Assembly: GCA_017656265.1 (NCBI GenBank)
Contig: JACDOD010000013.1
Span: 1 to 64,000, forward strand
Source of the DNA: Bacillaceae bacterium
GTDB lineage: Bacteria > Bacillota > Bacilli > Bacillales > Alkalibacillaceae
Length of the DNA stretch: 64,000 nt
Reading direction: 5' to 3'
Shown here: in pieces, positions 19,572 through 30,450 of the stretch
Numbering within the stretch: position 1 is the first letter of the stretch
How the letters are laid out: every line of letters begins with the position of its first letter
The notes under the pieces: generated by a model
Databases searched by the model: none
What the model was told of the DNA's origin: nothing
The model's input: the letters and a program-made list of their open reading frames with translations, nothing else
Translations under genes and position numbers: made by a program

Positions 19572-19604
19572 TCCCACATGCAGTATTGCCTAGTGTTGTG
19601 CGAG

Positions 19605-19670
19605 AAGGTTGCGAGGATGGGGAACCATTTCGCAACCTTTATTAGTGGGAGGTTCAGCCGTTAAAACCAC
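19605..19670 (+). promoter_or_regulatory. Stem-loop and second L1-like element before rplA
   Basis: A 10-bp perfect stem, AAGGTTGCGA (19605-19614) with TCGCAACCTT (19630-19639), has only a weak T-tail. Next, GTGG (19645-19648) pairs with CCAC (19667-19670) around GG/CC with interior loop GA/GTTAAAA, repeating the layout at 19091. The second element ends 20 bases before the rplA start, where protein binding could block translation. Function is inferred. Confidence 0.55.
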
Positions 19671-19689
19671 ATTTGAGGAGGAAATGAAA

Positions 19690-20388
19690 ATGGCTAAGAA
19701 AGGCAAAAAGTATTTAGAAGCTTTAAAATTAATTGACCGTACGAAGGCTTATGACATCAAAGAAGCAATTGAACTGGTAAAAAAGACAGCTACAGCTTCA
19801 TTCGATGAAACTGTTGATGCTGCATTCCGTCTGGGTGTAGACCCTAAGAAAGCAGACCAGCAAATCCGCGGAGCTATGGTTCTTCCGCACGGAACTGGTA
19901 AAACACAAAAAGTACTGGTTTTCGCTAAAGGTGATAAAGCCAAAGAAGCTGAAGCAGCAGGAGCAGATTATGTTGGTGAACAGGACCTGATTAACAAAAT
20001 CAATCAGGGATGGTTTGATTTTGATGTAGTTGTAGCTACACCAGACATGATGGCGGAAGTTGGTAAATTAGGACGAGTGCTCGGACCTAAAGGTTTAATG
20101 CCAAACCCTAAGACTGGTACGGTAACATTTGAAGTAGAAAAAGCTGTAAAAGAAATTAAAGCTGGTAAAATCGAATACCGTGTAGATAAATCTGGTAACA
20201 TTCACGTTCCGATCGGAAAAGTATCATTTGATGATCAAAAACTTGTAGAGAACTTTGAAGCGCTTGTAGAAACTCTTGTAAAAGCTAAGCCGCAATCTTC
20301 TAAAGGTACCTATATGCGCAATGTAGCCATTTCATCTACTATGGGACCTGGTATCCGGGTAGATGTTTCTGGATATGTTCGCAAATAA
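19690..20388 (+). CDS. rplA: 50S ribosomal protein L1
   Basis: A 232-residue L1 of the mobile ribosomal stalk at the tRNA exit site, also a translational repressor of its own operon in many bacteria. Conserved stretches are [17 protein letters not shown] near 125-141 and the C-terminal TSTMGPG-like [16 protein letters not shown] 19684 is too close to GAGGAGG; ATG 19690 is 8 bases away and gives MAKKGKKY as in B. subtilis. Confidence 0.96.
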   Translation: MAKKGKKYLEALKLIDRTKAYDIKEAIELVKKTATASFDETVDAAFRLGVDPKKADQQIRGAMVLPHGTGKTQKVLVFAKGDKAKEAEAAGADYVGEQDLINKINQGWFDFDVVVATPDMMAEVGKLGRVLGPKGLMPNPKTGTVTFEVEKAVKEIKAGKIEYRVDKSGNIHVPIGKVSFDDQKLVENFEALVETLVKAKPQSSKGTYMRNVAISSTMGPGIRVDVSGYVRK

Positions 20389-20391
20389 AAA

Positions 20392-20420
20392 TTGACTTTA
20401 GTTCTGGAGTTCGTTATAAT
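20392..20420 (+). promoter_or_regulatory. Sigma-A promoter of rplJ-rplL
   Basis: TTGACT (20392-20397), 17 bases, TATAAT (20415-20420), immediately after the rplA stop. It drives the L10 leader and rplJ-rplL. Confidence 0.9.
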
Positions 20421-20424
20421 AGCT

Positions 20425-20580
20425 CTGGTTAAATAAGAATACTTGCATTATACCGTAGACAGTAGGTGCGATTCATTCGCTTAATTTCCTACCGAGGTAT
20501 ACGAGTCGGAAATCAACTGCATGGTTTATGCTGTGCAGGTTTACGATACGTGCCTCCATGTCTATGGAGGCACTTTTTTT
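20425..20580 (+). promoter_or_regulatory. Ribosomal protein L10 leader with terminator
   Basis: About 155 bases of leader between promoter and rplJ match the known L10 leader class in position, length and architecture. It ends in an intrinsic terminator with a 10-bp perfect stem, GTGCCTCCAT (20550-20559) with ATGGAGGCAC (20564-20573), and seven T. L10, or its complex with L7/L12, is thought to bind the leader and promote termination. Confidence 0.85.
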
Positions 20581-20629
20581 ATGGATTTTCGCACCGGCGG
20601 TATAGTGAAGGGAACAGGAGGTGGAATTG

Positions 20630-21130
20630 ATGAGCAGAACGATTGAACACAAAAAACAGATCGTAGCTGAAATCGCAGAAAAATTACAGAACAGCAAGTC
20701 AACCATTCTTGTTGACTACCGTGGCCTGAATGTTGAAGAAGTGACTGAACTTCGTAAACAGCTTCGTGAAGCGGGAGTGGATTTTAAAGTATACAAAAAT
20801 ACGATGACTCGCCGCGCGACTGAGCAGGCTGACTTAACCGAGCTGAACGAAATCCTTACTGGACCGACTGCCATTGCGTTCAGTAACGAAGATGTAGTTG
20901 CTCCTGCAAAAGTTTTAAACAACTTTGCAAAGGATCACGATGCGCTTGAAATTAAGGGTGGCGTTATTGAAGGAAATGTCGCTTCTCTTGAACAGATTAA
21001 AGAGCTTGCAGATCTTCCATCTTACGAAGGTTTGCTGTCTATGTTGCTCAGCGTGCTACAAGCTCCTGTACGCAACTTCGCATATGCTACAAAAGCAATT
21101 GCCGATCAAAAAGAAGAAGCAGGTGCTTAA
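20630..21130 (+). CDS. rplJ: 50S ribosomal protein L10
   Basis: A 166-residue L10, the base of the L7/L12 stalk. The N-terminal RNA-binding region includes [20 protein letters not shown] near 30-49, and the C-terminal helix carries L7/L12 dimers. ATG 20630 follows AGGAGGTGG; a GTG at 20621 lies within that site and is rejected. It is controlled by the upstream L10 leader. Confidence 0.96.
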   Translation: MSRTIEHKKQIVAEIAEKLQNSKSTILVDYRGLNVEEVTELRKQLREAGVDFKVYKNTMTRRATEQADLTELNEILTGPTAIAFSNEDVVAPAKVLNNFAKDHDALEIKGGVIEGNVASLEQIKELADLPSYEGLLSMLLSVLQAPVRNFAYATKAIADQKEEAGA

Positions 21131-21181
21131 TCGCCTGATTTTGAACGTTTAACAAAACAAAATACTTGAGGAGGAATTAAC

Positions 21182-21547
21182 ATGACTAAAGAACAAATTA
21201 TTGATGCTCTTAAAGAGATGACTGTTCTTGAATTAAATGACCTTGTTAAAGCAATTGAAGAAGAATTTGGTGTAACTGCTGCGGCTCCTGTTGCTGTTGC
21301 AGGCGGAGCAGCTGGCGGAGATGCTGCTGAAGAAAAATCTGAATTTGACGTAGTACTTACTGACGCAGGAAGCTCTAAAATTAAAGTTGTTAAAGCTGTA
21401 CGCGAAATCACTGGTCTTGGCCTGAAAGATGCAAAAGAATTAGTTGATAACGCTCCAAAACCAGTTAAAGAAGGCGTTGCAAAAGAAGAAGCTGAAGAAC
21501 TTAAAGCTAAACTTGAAGAAGCAGGCGCTTCTGTTGAATTGAAGTAA
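21182..21547 (+). CDS. rplL: 50S ribosomal protein L7/L12
   Basis: A 121-residue stalk protein that recruits translation GTPases. It has an N-terminal dimerisation helix (1-35), an Ala/Gly-rich hinge [14 protein letters not shown] (about 36-50) and a globular C-terminal domain with [12 protein letters not shown]. The start follows GAGGAATTAAC at normal spacing. Codon use is strongly biased, as expected for the multicopy stalk protein. A terminator follows. Confidence 0.97.
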   Translation: MTKEQIIDALKEMTVLELNDLVKAIEEEFGVTAAAPVAVAGGAAGGDAAEEKSEFDVVLTDAGSSKIKVVKAVREITGLGLKDAKELVDNAPKPVKEGVAKEEAEELKAKLEEAGASVELK

Positions 21548-21568
21548 GAATGTTGAACACGATCTAGT

Positions 21569-21602
21569 AAAGCTCGCTGGTTACCGGCGGGCTTTGCTTT
21601 TT
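21569..21602 (+). terminator. Intrinsic terminator after rplL
   Basis: A 12-bp stem, AAAGCTCGCTGG (21569-21580) with CCGGCGGGCTTT (21584-21595), contains two G-T wobbles, has a three-base loop and is followed by GCTTTTTAT. Confidence 0.82.
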
Positions 21603-21711
21603 ATATCATAGAAAAAAGAACCATCGCTACGTAAAACTTCTATCAGCTATCCCCACCTGCTGTGAATGCAAGGAAATAAAATTGACAGAAGAGATTTTGG
21701 AAGGTGTTAGA

Positions 21712-22323
21712 ATGGAACATTATTATTCAAAAGAGCCATCGTCTAAAAGTGAACCGGTAACGTGGAAAGAACGGCTTCGAGGATATGAGTTTGTTTTCAC
21801 TTCTGATCATGGTGTTTTTTCAAAAGGGAAAGTAGACTTTGGTTCGAAAACGTTAATTGAACAGTTTCAAGAGCCGGAAATTGACGGCCCTGTATTAGAT
21901 GCAGGCTGCGGATATGGTCCTATCGGAATATCACTGGCAAAAGCCTATTCTTCCCGCCACGTCTATATGGTGGATGTCAACCAGAGGGCGCTGGAACTTG
22001 CCGAAAAAAATGCGGCTGATAATGACATACGCAATGTCACCATCATGGAAAGTGATTTGTTCACGGGGTTAACAGGGGAAAAATTTGCAGCCATTGTTTC
22101 CAATCCGCCAGTACGAGCCGGGAAAAAGGTTGTTCACCGGCTGCTTGAGGACAGTTATCAGGCCTTATTGCCCGGGGGAGAACTATGGATTGTACTGCAA
22201 AAAAAGCAGGGAGCACCTTCCGCCCAGAAAAAGCTTGATGAAATCTTTGGTCATGCCGATATAAGAAAAAGAAACAAAGGCTATTACATCATTGTTGCAA
22301 AAAAGTTTGACTCAGACTCCTAG
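21712..22323 (+). CDS. ybxB: Class I SAM-dependent methyltransferase YbxB, RsmC-like
   Basis: A 203-residue methyltransferase with motif I LDAGCGYGPIGI near 64-75 and the catalytic-type SNPPVRAGK near 129-137. The SNPP motif is typical of base-N methyltransferases such as RsmC, which modifies G1207 of 16S rRNA in E. coli; the target here is inferred. ATG 21712 follows GGAAGGTG and matches B. subtilis YbxB. Its location between rplL and rpoB is conserved in Bacillus. Confidence 0.9.
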   Translation: MEHYYSKEPSSKSEPVTWKERLRGYEFVFTSDHGVFSKGKVDFGSKTLIEQFQEPEIDGPVLDAGCGYGPIGISLAKAYSSRHVYMVDVNQRALELAEKNAADNDIRNVTIMESDLFTGLTGEKFAAIVSNPPVRAGKKVVHRLLEDSYQALLPGGELWIVLQKKQGAPSAQKKLDEIFGHADIRKRNKGYYIIVAKKFDSDS

Positions 22324-22770
22324 CTATGCTAATATTGAAAAATGCCAATATCTAAAAACTCTTGTCAAGGGGAAATTTTCATGGCATGTGATGTATATTT
22401 CACCTCTGTTATGGGATATAATGGTAAAACTGAGAATGAACAATGATGAGCGGTTTTCTTTGTAAAACCCTTTTTCTTTTTGTCTAACGTTAGAGAGAAT
22501 GAAAATAGGATATGCCATTCGTTTTATAGGGCTGAATCTGCCATGGACAGGATTCCTATTTCCTGTATGTGGATTGAGTGCCTTCCGCAGCTTATGCCAG
22601 CCGTAATCTCCGCCTGAACCACGGAGGTAAACGGATGGTTTAAGTGATATAAAACGAATGTAACATATACATGCTTATGTGGGTGAAAGGCCCGCATAAT
22701 CTATGTTCGGCATGCCCTTTTTTGCCGAACCGTTTGTTTTTAAACTATGTTTGTTTGAGGGGTGAATCAG
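22324..22770 (+). promoter_or_regulatory. Structured rpoB leader
   Basis: This gap of about 440 bases has no credible gene. A TATAAT at 22417-22422 may be a -10 box but lacks a good -35. Several hairpins follow: ACAGGA/TCCTGT near 22540-22560, CTCCG/CGGAG near 22610, TTATGTGGG (22675-22683) with CCCGCATAA (22691-22699), and GTTCGGCA (22705-22712) with TGCCGAAC (22723-22730) followed by a T-rich tail. The last looks like a terminator only 30 bases before the rpoB site, so attenuation of rpoBC is possible. Confidence 0.55.
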
Positions 22771-25700
22771 TTGACAGGTCAACTAGTTCAATATGGTCGA
22801 CACCGCCAACGCAGAAGTTACGCGCGTATTAGTGAAGTTCTGGAATTACCTAACTTAATTGAAATTCAAACCGCTTCATATGATTGGTTCCTCGAAGAAG
22901 GTTTGAGAGAGATGTTTCAGGACATTTCCCCGATTGAAGACTTCACCGGCAATCTTTCATTAGAGTTTGTAGATTACAGTCTGGGTGAGCCAAAGTACCC
23001 GGTAGACGAATCAAAAGAGAGAGACGTCACGTATTCAGCTCCTCTTCGCGTGAAGGTACGTTTGCTGAATAAGGAAACAGGGGAAGTAAAAGAACAGGAA
23101 GTGTTTATGGGAGACTTCCCACTAATGACGGAAACAGGCACCTTTATTATTAATGGTGCAGAACGTGTCATTGTATCACAGCTTGTACGTTCTCCAAGTG
23201 TGTATTACAGCGAAAAGATGGATAAAAACGGAAAAAAAGGTTTCACAGCAACGGTTATTCCAAACCGTGGTGCCTGGCTTGAATATGAAACCGATGCGAA
23301 AGACGTTGTACATGTTCGGATTGACCGTACAAGGAAGCTTCCGATTACTGTATTGCTCCGTGCACTTGGATTCGGTACAGATGAAGAAATTATTGAACTG
23401 ATCGGTGATAATCAGTACTTGAAAAATACATTAGAAAAAGATAACACAGAGAACAGCGAGAAAGCACTATTGGAAATTTATGAACGTTTGCGTCCGGGAG
23501 AGCCCCCGACAGTTGAAAATGCTAAAAGCTTGCTGATCTCTCGTTTCTTTGATCCTAAACGATATGATCTGGCCCATGTTGGCCGTTACAAAATTAATAA
23601 AAAACTCCATATTAAAAACCGTCTGTTTAACCAGGTTCTTGCAGAAACGGTTGTGGATGAAGATACTGGTGAGGTAATTGCACGCAAAGGCGATAAAATT
23701 GACCGCCGACTGCTCAATAAGCTATTGCCTTATCTTGAAAAAGAAGAAAGCAAAATGGGTGAACGGATTTTAGAGCCCCATGAGGGTGTTCTAGATGACC
23801 CGGTTAAAATCCAGTCCATTAAAATTTACGATCCAACTGATCCAGAAGGTGAAAATACCTTAAATGTAATCGGCAATGCCCAGGTGGAAGACGGTGTGAA
23901 AAACATTACACCAGCCGATATCATTGCTTCCATCAGCTACTTCTTCAACCTGTTGCATGAAGTAGGTGACACCGATGATATTGACCACCTTGGAAACCGC
24001 CGTCTTCGTTCCGTTGGCGAATTGCTGCAAAACCAGTTCCGGATTGGATTATCCAGAATGGAGCGTGTGGTACGTGAGAGAATGTCCATTCAGGATACAA
24101 GTGCCATTACACCGCAGCAGCTGATTAACATTCGGCCGGTTATTGCATCGATTAAAGAGTTTTTCGGCAGCTCTCAGCTGTCGCAGTTCATGGACCAGAC
24201 AAACCCGCTGGCGGAGCTGACCCATAAGCGGAGGTTGTCTGCTCTTGGTCCGGGAGGTCTGACACGTGAGCGTGCTGGCTTTGAGGTTCGTGACGTTCAC
24301 TACTCCCACTATGGACGTATGTGTCCAATTGAGACACCAGAGGGTCCAAACATCGGTTTGATCAACTCATTATCTACGTTTGCGAAGGTCAATAAATTTG
24401 GATTTATTGAAACGCCGTATCGCCGTGTAGATCCGGATACAGGCAGAGTAACAGAGCACATTGATTATCTGACTGCTGACGAAGAGGATAATTACGTTGT
24501 TGCTCAGGCCAACGCACGATTGGATGATGAAGGGAACTTCATTGATGAAGAAGTTATCGCCCGTTTCCGCGGTGAAAATATTGTCGTTCCGCGTGATCGT
24601 GTGGACTATATGGACGTATCGCCAAAGCAGGTTGTATCAGCAGCTACAGCTTGTATCCCATTCCTTGAGAACGATGACTCTAACCGTGCATTAATGGGTG
24701 CGAACATGCAGCGTCAGGCAGTGCCTCTCATGCAGCCGGAAGCGCCAATTGTCGGAACAGGAATGGAGTATGTATCAGGTAAGGACTCAGGTGCAGCAGT
24801 TATTTGTAAGCATGAAGGAATTGTAGAACGGGTAGAGGCGAAAGAGGTTCTTGTCCGTCGTGTGGCTGAAGTTGACGGAAAAGAAGTCAAAGGTGATCTG
24901 GACCGTTACCGCCTTCAGAAGTTTGTCCGTTCAAACCAGGGTACTTGCTACAACCAGCGCCCAATTGTTGAAAAGGGCGAGCGGGTGAAAAAGGGAGATA
25001 TTCTCGCTGACGGTCCTTCCATGGAACAGGGAGAACTGGCCCTTGGCCGAAACGTTCTCGTGGCCTTCATGACATGGGACGGATATAACTTTGAGGACGC
25101 TATTATCATGAGTGAGCGTCTCGTTAAGGACGATGTGTATACATCTATTCACATAGAAGAATTTGAATCCGAAGCACGTGATACGAAATTAGGTCCTGAA
25201 GAGATTACCCGTGATATTCCAAATGTGGGAGAAGAAGCGTTGAAGAACCTCGATGAACGGGGAATTGTCAGAATCGGTGCAGAAGTTTCTGACGGGGACC
25301 TGCTCGTAGGAAAAGTAACGCCAAAGGGTGTGACAGAACTAACGGCTGAAGAACGTCTGCTTCACGCGATCTTTGGTGAAAAAGCACGGGAAGTTCGTGA
25401 TACATCCTTGCGTGTCCCACATGGCGGAGGCGGAATTGTACTTGACGTGAAAGTATTTAAGCGTGAAGACGGAGATGAGCTTCCTCCAGGTGTGAATCAG
25501 CTTGTACGTGTTTACATCGTTCAGAAGCGTAAGATTTCTGAAGGAGATAAGATGGCAGGGCGACACGGTAACAAAGGTGTTATCTCCAGAATCCTGCCAG
25601 AAGAGGATATGCCGTTCCTTCCAGATGGAACACCAGTGGATATCATGTTAAACCCACTTGGCGTGCCATCCCGTATGAATATTGGTCAGGTGCTGGAACT

Positions 25701-26319
25701 TCACCTTGGTATGGCAGCCAGACAGCTGGGCATCCACGTTGCATCTCCAGTATTTGACGGTGCTGATGAAGATGATGTCTGGAACACATTGGAAGAGGCA
25801 GGTTTAGCGCGTGATGCGAAAACCGTCCTATATGACGGCCGCACAGGTGAACCATTCGATAACCGTGTATCTGTCGGTGTCATGTATATGCTTAAACTGG
25901 CCCATATGGTTGACGACAAGCTGCACGCACGTTCAACCGGACCGTACTCACTTGTAACTCAGCAGCCTCTTGGAGGTAAAGCGCAGTTTGGTGGTCAGCG
26001 CTTTGGTGAGATGGAGGTTTGGGCACTTGAAGCATACGGTGCTGCTTATACATTGCAGGAGTTATTGACCGTGAAATCGGATGATGTTGTCGGCCGCGTG
26101 AAAACATATGAGGCCATTGTTAAGGGCGAAAATGTACCTGAACCTGGAGTACCTGAATCATTCAAAGTATTGATTAAAGAGCTTCAGAGTCTGGGTATGG
26201 ATGTCAAAATCCTTTCAAGCGATGAAACGGAAATTGAAATGCGCGATATCGAAGAAGAAGATCAGCCGGCTGAACAGCTCGATGTCAAAGTAGAAAGCCC
26301 AAAGAGTGTCACTAAGTAA
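22771..26319 (+). CDS. rpoB: DNA-directed RNA polymerase beta subunit
   Basis: A 1182-residue beta subunit. The rifampicin pocket [19 protein letters not shown] and [13 protein letters not shown] are intact and of wild-type form, and [12 protein letters not shown] and the C-terminal [18 protein letters not shown] clamp segment are present. TTG 22771 follows GAGGGG at about 9 bases and gives [19 protein letters not shown], as in B. subtilis, which also uses TTG. A GTG at 22762 overlaps the ribosome-binding site. The acidic C-terminal tail is typical of Bacillus. Confidence 0.98.
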   Translation: MTGQLVQYGRHRQRRSYARISEVLELPNLIEIQTASYDWFLEEGLREMFQDISPIEDFTGNLSLEFVDYSLGEPKYPVDESKERDVTYSAPLRVKVRLLNKETGEVKEQEVFMGDFPLMTETGTFIINGAERVIVSQLVRSPSVYYSEKMDKNGKKGFTATVIPNRGAWLEYETDAKDVVHVRIDRTRKLPITVLLRALGFGTDEEIIELIGDNQYLKNTLEKDNTENSEKALLEIYERLRPGEPPTVENAKSLLISRFFDPKRYDLAHVGRYKINKKLHIKNRLFNQVLAETVVDEDTGEVIARKGDKIDRRLLNKLLPYLEKEESKMGERILEPHEGVLDDPVKIQSIKIYDPTDPEGENTLNVIGNAQVEDGVKNITPADIIASISYFFNLLHEVGDTDDIDHLGNRRLRSVGELLQNQFRIGLSRMERVVRERMSIQDTSAITPQQLINIRPVIASIKEFFGSSQLSQFMDQTNPLAELTHKRRLSALGPGGLTRERAGFEVRDVHYSHYGRMCPIETPEGPNIGLINSLSTFAKVNKFGFIETPYRRVDPDTGRVTEHIDYLTADEEDNYVVAQANARLDDEGNFIDEEVIARFRGENIVVPRDRVDYMDVSPKQVVSAATACIPFLENDDSNRALMGANMQRQAVPLMQPEAPIVGTGMEYVSGKDSGAAVICKHEGIVERVEAKEVLVRRVAEVDGKEVKGDLDRYRLQKFVRSNQGTCYNQRPIVEKGERVKKGDILADGPSMEQGELALGRNVLVAFMTWDGYNFEDAIIMSERLVKDDVYTSIHIEEFESEARDTKLGPEEITRDIPNVGEEALKNLDERGIVRIGAEVSDGDLLVGKVTPKGVTELTAEERLLHAIFGEKAREVRDTSLRVPHGGGGIVLDVKVFKREDGDELPPGVNQLVRVYIVQKRKISEGDKMAGRHGNKGVISRILPEEDMPFLPDGTPVDIMLNPLGVPSRMNIGQVLELHLGMAARQLGIHVASPVFDGADEDDVWNTLEEAGLARDAKTVLYDGRTGEPFDNRVSVGVMYMLKLAHMVDDKLHARSTGPYSLVTQQPLGGKAQFGGQRFGEMEVWALEAYGAAYTLQELLTVKSDDVVGRVKTYEAIVKGENVPEPGVPESFKVLIKELQSLGMDVKILSSDETEIEMRDIEEEDQPAEQLDVKVESPKSVTK

Positions 26320-26360
26320 CGGGAATCGGTTAAACCAGCATTAAAAGGGAGGTAGGCCCC

Positions 26361-29300
26361 TTGCTAGATGTAAATAACTTTGAATTTATGAAAATCGGTT
26401 TAGCTTCACCGGACAAAATTCGCTCCTGGTCATACGGTGAAGTGAAAAAACCAGAAACCATCAACTATCGGACATTAAAACCTGAAAAAGACGGTTTGTT
26501 CTGTGAACGAATTTTTGGTCCTACTAAGGACTGGGAATGTCACTGCGGAAAATACAAACGGGTTCGCTACAAAGGTGTCGTTTGTGACCGCTGTGGCGTT
26601 GAGGTAACGAAATCTAAAGTAAGAAGGGAACGCATGGGGCATATTGAACTCGCTGCCCCTGTTTCCCACATCTGGTATTTCAAAGGCATTCCAAGCCGTA
26701 TGGGACTCGTGCTCGATATGTCCCCGCGTGCGCTGGAAGAAGTCATTTATTTTGCTGCCTATGTTGTAACAGACCCGGGTGATACACCTTTAGAAAAGAA
26801 GCAGCTTTTGTCTGAGAAGGAATACCGTTCCTATCGGGAAAAATACGGACAATCATTCAAAGCGCAAATGGGTGCAGAAGCCATTCGCAAACTTCTGAAG
26901 GACATTGATTTAGACAAAGAAGTTGATACATTAAAAGAAGAACTGAAAACAGCTCAGGGACAGCGCCGCACCCGTGCGATTAAGCGCCTTGAAGTACTGG
27001 AAGCATTCCGTCATTCAGGAAACGATCCTTCCTGGATGATTTTAGACGTACTTCCGGTTATCCCGCCGGAATTGCGTCCGATGGTGCAGCTGGACGGCGG
27101 ACGTTTTGCTACTTCCGATTTGAACGATCTATATCGCCGGGTTATCAACCGAAACAATCGTTTAAAACGTCTTCTTGACCTTGGAGCACCTAGCATCATT
27201 GTTCAAAATGAAAAAAGAATGCTCCAGGAAGCTGTAGATGCTTTAATCGATAACGGGCGCCGTGGCCGTCCTGTAACAGGACCAGGAAACCGTCCGCTGA
27301 AATCCCTGTCTCACATGCTGAAAGGTAAGCAGGGACGTTTCCGTCAAAACTTGCTTGGTAAACGTGTAGACTATTCCGGCCGTTCGGTTATTGTAGTTGG
27401 ACCAAACCTGAAAATGTATCAGTGCGGTCTTCCAAAGGAAATGGCGCTGGAACTGTTCAAGCCATTTGTTATGAAAGAACTGGTTGATCGCGGCCTTGCC
27501 CATAACATTAAGTCAGCAAAACGAAAAATTGAACGGGTGCATCCGGAAGTATGGGGCGTGTTAGAGGATGTAATCAAAGAGCATCCAGTACTATTAAACC
27601 GTGCTCCAACCCTGCACCGTCTCGGTATTCAGGCTTTTGAACCAACTCTCGTGGAAGGTCGTGCGATTCGATTGCATCCGCTAGTATGTACCGCTTACAA
27701 TGCGGACTTTGATGGTGACCAGATGGCGGTTCACGTACCGCTGTCAGCGGAAGCACAGGCAGAAGCACGAATTTTAATGCTTGCTGCTCAAAACATCCTG
27801 AATCCTAAAGACGGTAAACCGGTTGTTACACCATCACAGGACATGGTACTAGGAAACTATTACCTGACCCTTGAGCGTAAAGGTGCGATCGGCGAGGGAA
27901 TGGTATTCAAAGATACCAATGAAGCCCTCATTGCTTATCAGAATGGCTATGTCCATCTTCATACACGAATTGCGGTTGATGCAGGCTCATTAAATAATGA
28001 GACATTTACGGAAGAGCAGAACAATATGCTGCTGCTCACAACCGTTGGTAAGCTGATCTTTAATGAGATGCTGCCAAACTCATTCCCGTACATCAACGAG
28101 CCGACAGCTGAAAATTTGGAACATAAAACTCCGGAGAAATATTTTGTTCCAAAAGACACGAACGTCAAAGAAGAGCTTGAAAAACGCGAACTGATTTCGC
28201 CGTTTAAGAAAGGCATTCTTGGAGACATCATTGCGGAAGTATTCAAGCGCTTTAAGATCACAGAAACATCGAAAATGCTTGACCGCATGAAAGACCTTGG
28301 ATTTAAGTATTCTACCAAAGCTGGTATTACCATTGGTATTTCAGATATTGTGGTATTGCCGGAGAAACAGGAAATTCTGGAAAAAGCTCAGACTAAAATT
28401 GATAAAGTTATGAAACAATTCCGCCGCGGTCTGATTACAGAAGAAGAACGTTATGACCGTGTCATCAGCACCTGGACAGAAGCTAAAGATGAAATTCAGG
28501 ATAAGCTGATGAACTCTCTGGATCCACACAACCCAATCTTTATGATGAGTGATTCTGGTGCACGGGGTAACGCATCAAACTTTACGCAGCTTGCAGGTAT
28601 GCGTGGTCTGATGGCGAACCCGGCTGGACGTATCATTGAACTTCCGATTAAATCCAGCTTCCGTGAGGGTCTGACCGTTCTGGAATACTTTATTTCCACT
28701 CACGGTGCGCGTAAAGGTCTGGCGGATACAGCGCTGAAGACAGCGGACTCAGGTTATCTGACCCGCCGTCTTGTGGATGTTGCACAGGATGTCATTGTGC
28801 GTGAAGATGACTGCGGTACAGATCGGGGAATGACGGTTCGGGCGTTAAGAGACGGAAACGAGGAAATCGTACCATTGTACGATCGACTGGTTGGACGTAC
28901 AGCCTTCAGAACCATTCGCCACCCTGAAACAGGCGAGACCATTGTTCAGCGGAACGAAATGATTTCCGAAGACCAGGCAAAAGAAATTATCGAGTCTGGA
29001 ATTGAAGAAGTTGAAATTCGCTCTGTCTTTACGTGTAACACCCGCCACGGGGTATGTAAAAAGTGTTACGGCCGAAATCTGGCAATCGGCGATGAGGTTG
29101 AAGTTGGCGAAGCCGTTGGTATTATCGCCGCACAATCGATCGGTGAGCCGGGTACACAGCTTACGATGCGTACCTTCCACACAGGTGGGGTAGCGGGAGA
29201 CGACATCACACAGGGTCTGCCGCGTATTCAGGAGCTGTTTGAAGCACGTAACCCGAAAGGTCAGGCTGTCATCAGTGAAATCTTTGGAACAATCGAAGAA

Positions 29301-29972
29301 ATTAATGAACTGAAAGATAAAGTTGAGATTGTTGTGCAGGGTGATGTGGAGAAGCGCTCATATACTGCACCGCTCAGCGCAAGGCTCAAAGTTTCCGTCG
29401 GCGATTCTGTTATTGCCGGACAGGAAATTACAGAGGGTTCTGTCGATCCGAAAGACCTGCTCAAAGTACAGGGAGTGGAAGGCGTACAGGAATACCTGCT
29501 GCGTGAAGTGCAAAAAGTTTATCGTATGCAGGGGGTTGAAATCAGCGACAAGCACATTGAAGTTATGGTACGTCAGATGCTCCGTAAAGTGCGTGTGTTT
29601 GATGCAGGAGATACGGATGTACTGCCAGGATCCCTGCTTGAGATTTTCCAATTCAAAGATGCCAATAAAAAGGCCTTGCAGGAAGGGAAACAGCCTGCTG
29701 TGGGACGTCCGGTTATTCTGGGTATTACAAAAGCATCCCTTGAAACGGATTCATTCCTATCAGCAGCTTCCTTCCAGGAAACAACAAGGGTACTTACCGA
29801 TGCAGCGATTAAAGGTAAGACCGATGAGTTACTCGGCTTGAAAGAAAATGTCATTATCGGTAAGCTGGTGCCTGCAGGAACAGGTATGAACCGCTACCGC
29901 AGACTAGATGTTCTGAAAAACGAAGCTGAAGAAGTCAGTGAAGAAAGCCGGGAAGAAATTGCAACACAATAA
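26361..29972 (+). CDS. rpoC: DNA-directed RNA polymerase beta' subunit
   Basis: A 1203-residue beta' subunit. The N-terminal zinc ribbon [20 protein letters not shown] lies near 60-79, and the catalytic [12 protein letters not shown] with three Mg-binding aspartates near 448-459. The bridge-helix and trigger-loop segments and a second cysteine cluster ([13 protein letters not shown]) are present. TTG 26361 lies behind GGGAGG, giving MLDVNNFEF. It follows rpoB by 41 bases without a terminator. Confidence 0.98.
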   Translation: MLDVNNFEFMKIGLASPDKIRSWSYGEVKKPETINYRTLKPEKDGLFCERIFGPTKDWECHCGKYKRVRYKGVVCDRCGVEVTKSKVRRERMGHIELAAPVSHIWYFKGIPSRMGLVLDMSPRALEEVIYFAAYVVTDPGDTPLEKKQLLSEKEYRSYREKYGQSFKAQMGAEAIRKLLKDIDLDKEVDTLKEELKTAQGQRRTRAIKRLEVLEAFRHSGNDPSWMILDVLPVIPPELRPMVQLDGGRFATSDLNDLYRRVINRNNRLKRLLDLGAPSIIVQNEKRMLQEAVDALIDNGRRGRPVTGPGNRPLKSLSHMLKGKQGRFRQNLLGKRVDYSGRSVIVVGPNLKMYQCGLPKEMALELFKPFVMKELVDRGLAHNIKSAKRKIERVHPEVWGVLEDVIKEHPVLLNRAPTLHRLGIQAFEPTLVEGRAIRLHPLVCTAYNADFDGDQMAVHVPLSAEAQAEARILMLAAQNILNPKDGKPVVTPSQDMVLGNYYLTLERKGAIGEGMVFKDTNEALIAYQNGYVHLHTRIAVDAGSLNNETFTEEQNNMLLLTTVGKLIFNEMLPNSFPYINEPTAENLEHKTPEKYFVPKDTNVKEELEKRELISPFKKGILGDIIAEVFKRFKITETSKMLDRMKDLGFKYSTKAGITIGISDIVVLPEKQEILEKAQTKIDKVMKQFRRGLITEEERYDRVISTWTEAKDEIQDKLMNSLDPHNPIFMMSDSGARGNASNFTQLAGMRGLMANPAGRIIELPIKSSFREGLTVLEYFISTHGARKGLADTALKTADSGYLTRRLVDVAQDVIVREDDCGTDRGMTVRALRDGNEEIVPLYDRLVGRTAFRTIRHPETGETIVQRNEMISEDQAKEIIESGIEEVEIRSVFTCNTRHGVCKKCYGRNLAIGDEVEVGEAVGIIAAQSIGEPGTQLTMRTFHTGGVAGDDITQGLPRIQELFEARNPKGQAVISEIFGTIEEINELKDKVEIVVQGDVEKRSYTAPLSARLKVSVGDSVIAGQEITEGSVDPKDLLKVQGVEGVQEYLLREVQKVYRMQGVEISDKHIEVMVRQMLRKVRVFDAGDTDVLPGSLLEIFQFKDANKKALQEGKQPAVGRPVILGITKASLETDSFLSAASFQETTRVLTDAAIKGKTDELLGLKENVIIGKLVPAGTGMNRYRRLDVLKNEAEEVSEESREEIATQ

Positions 29973-29994
29973 CCCATAATAATCAGGGGAAATC

Positions 29995-30068
29995 GGAAGC
30001 ACCTTGAATTTTTAAAAATATCGTTGACATGAACAAATGAGAAGTGATAATATATTCAAGGTGCTTCC
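29995..30068 (+). promoter_or_regulatory. ybxF promoter framed by a perfect 15-bp inverted repeat
   Basis: GGAAGCACCTTGAAT (29995-30009) and ATTCAAGGTGCTTCC (30054-30068) are exact reverse complements 44 bases apart. Between them lie TTGACA (30024-30029) and TAATAT (30048-30053) with an extended TGA element, at 18-base spacing. Transcription should begin inside the right arm. Read-through RNA from rpoC could form a 15-bp hairpin, but no T-run follows, so a simple terminator is doubtful. Confidence 0.8.
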
Positions 30069-30098
30069 ATTTAACCTTGTTACTTTGGAGGATATGCC

Positions 30099-30350
30099 AT
30101 GTCTTATGAAAAAGTAGCACAGGCTAAATCCAGGATTATCATAGGAACCAAACAGTCCATAAAAGCTATGAAAAATGGCGAAGTGAAAGAAGTTATAATA
30201 GCAGAGGACGCAGACCGACACGTAACAGATAAAGTGATTCGGGTTGCAGATCAGCAAAACATCCCAGTATCCCGTGTCGATTCCATGAAAAAACTGGGAA
30301 AGACATGTGGTATTGATGTTGGTGCAGCGACTGTTGCCATTAAACACTAA
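30099..30350 (+). CDS. rplGB: L7Ae-family K-turn-binding protein YbxF
   Basis: An 83-residue L7Ae/L30e-fold protein (YbxF). Members bind kink-turn RNA; in Bacillus, YbxF associates with the ribosome in growing cells and binds K-turns in vitro. Conserved parts are [20 protein letters not shown] near 13-32 and [16 protein letters not shown] near 66-81. It has its own promoter and lies between rpoC and rpsL as in B. subtilis. Confidence 0.92.
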   Translation: MSYEKVAQAKSRIIIGTKQSIKAMKNGEVKEVIIAEDADRHVTDKVIRVADQQNIPVSRVDSMKKLGKTCGIDVGAATVAIKH

Positions 30351-30351
30351 A

Positions 30352-30386
30352 GCTTTGGCGATTAATTTCGTCAAAACTTTGTTTTT
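30352..30386 (+). terminator. Weak hairpin and T-rich stretch before rpsL
   Basis: CTTTGGCG near 30354 can pair with CGTCAAAA near 30369 (one wobble), and TTTGTTTTTTGC follows after a few bases. A second small stem ACCAC/GTGGT lies near 30400-30417. This may be a partial terminator or attenuator; the evidence is weak. Confidence 0.35.
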
Positions 30387-30450
30387 TGCATTTTTATGAA
30401 CCACCTGGATGTGTGGTATTACAACTGGAGATGAAAGGAGGAAACAACAT

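Noticed and set aside
21682-21711. TTG 21682 as start of ybxB, and TTGACA there as a promoter
   Set aside because: ATG 21712 has GGAAGGTG at proper spacing and matches the family N-terminus; the TTGACA has no -10 box at a usable distance (nearest TAGAAT is 20 bases away).
22324-22518. A 64-codon minus-strand frame in the rpoB leader
   Set aside because: No ribosome-binding site and no domain character; the region is better explained as untranslated leader.
29002-29841. Long out-of-frame and antisense frames within rpoC and other ribosomal or polymerase genes
   Set aside because: They are shadows of strongly codon-biased genes, lack ribosome-binding sites and domain features, and are not called.
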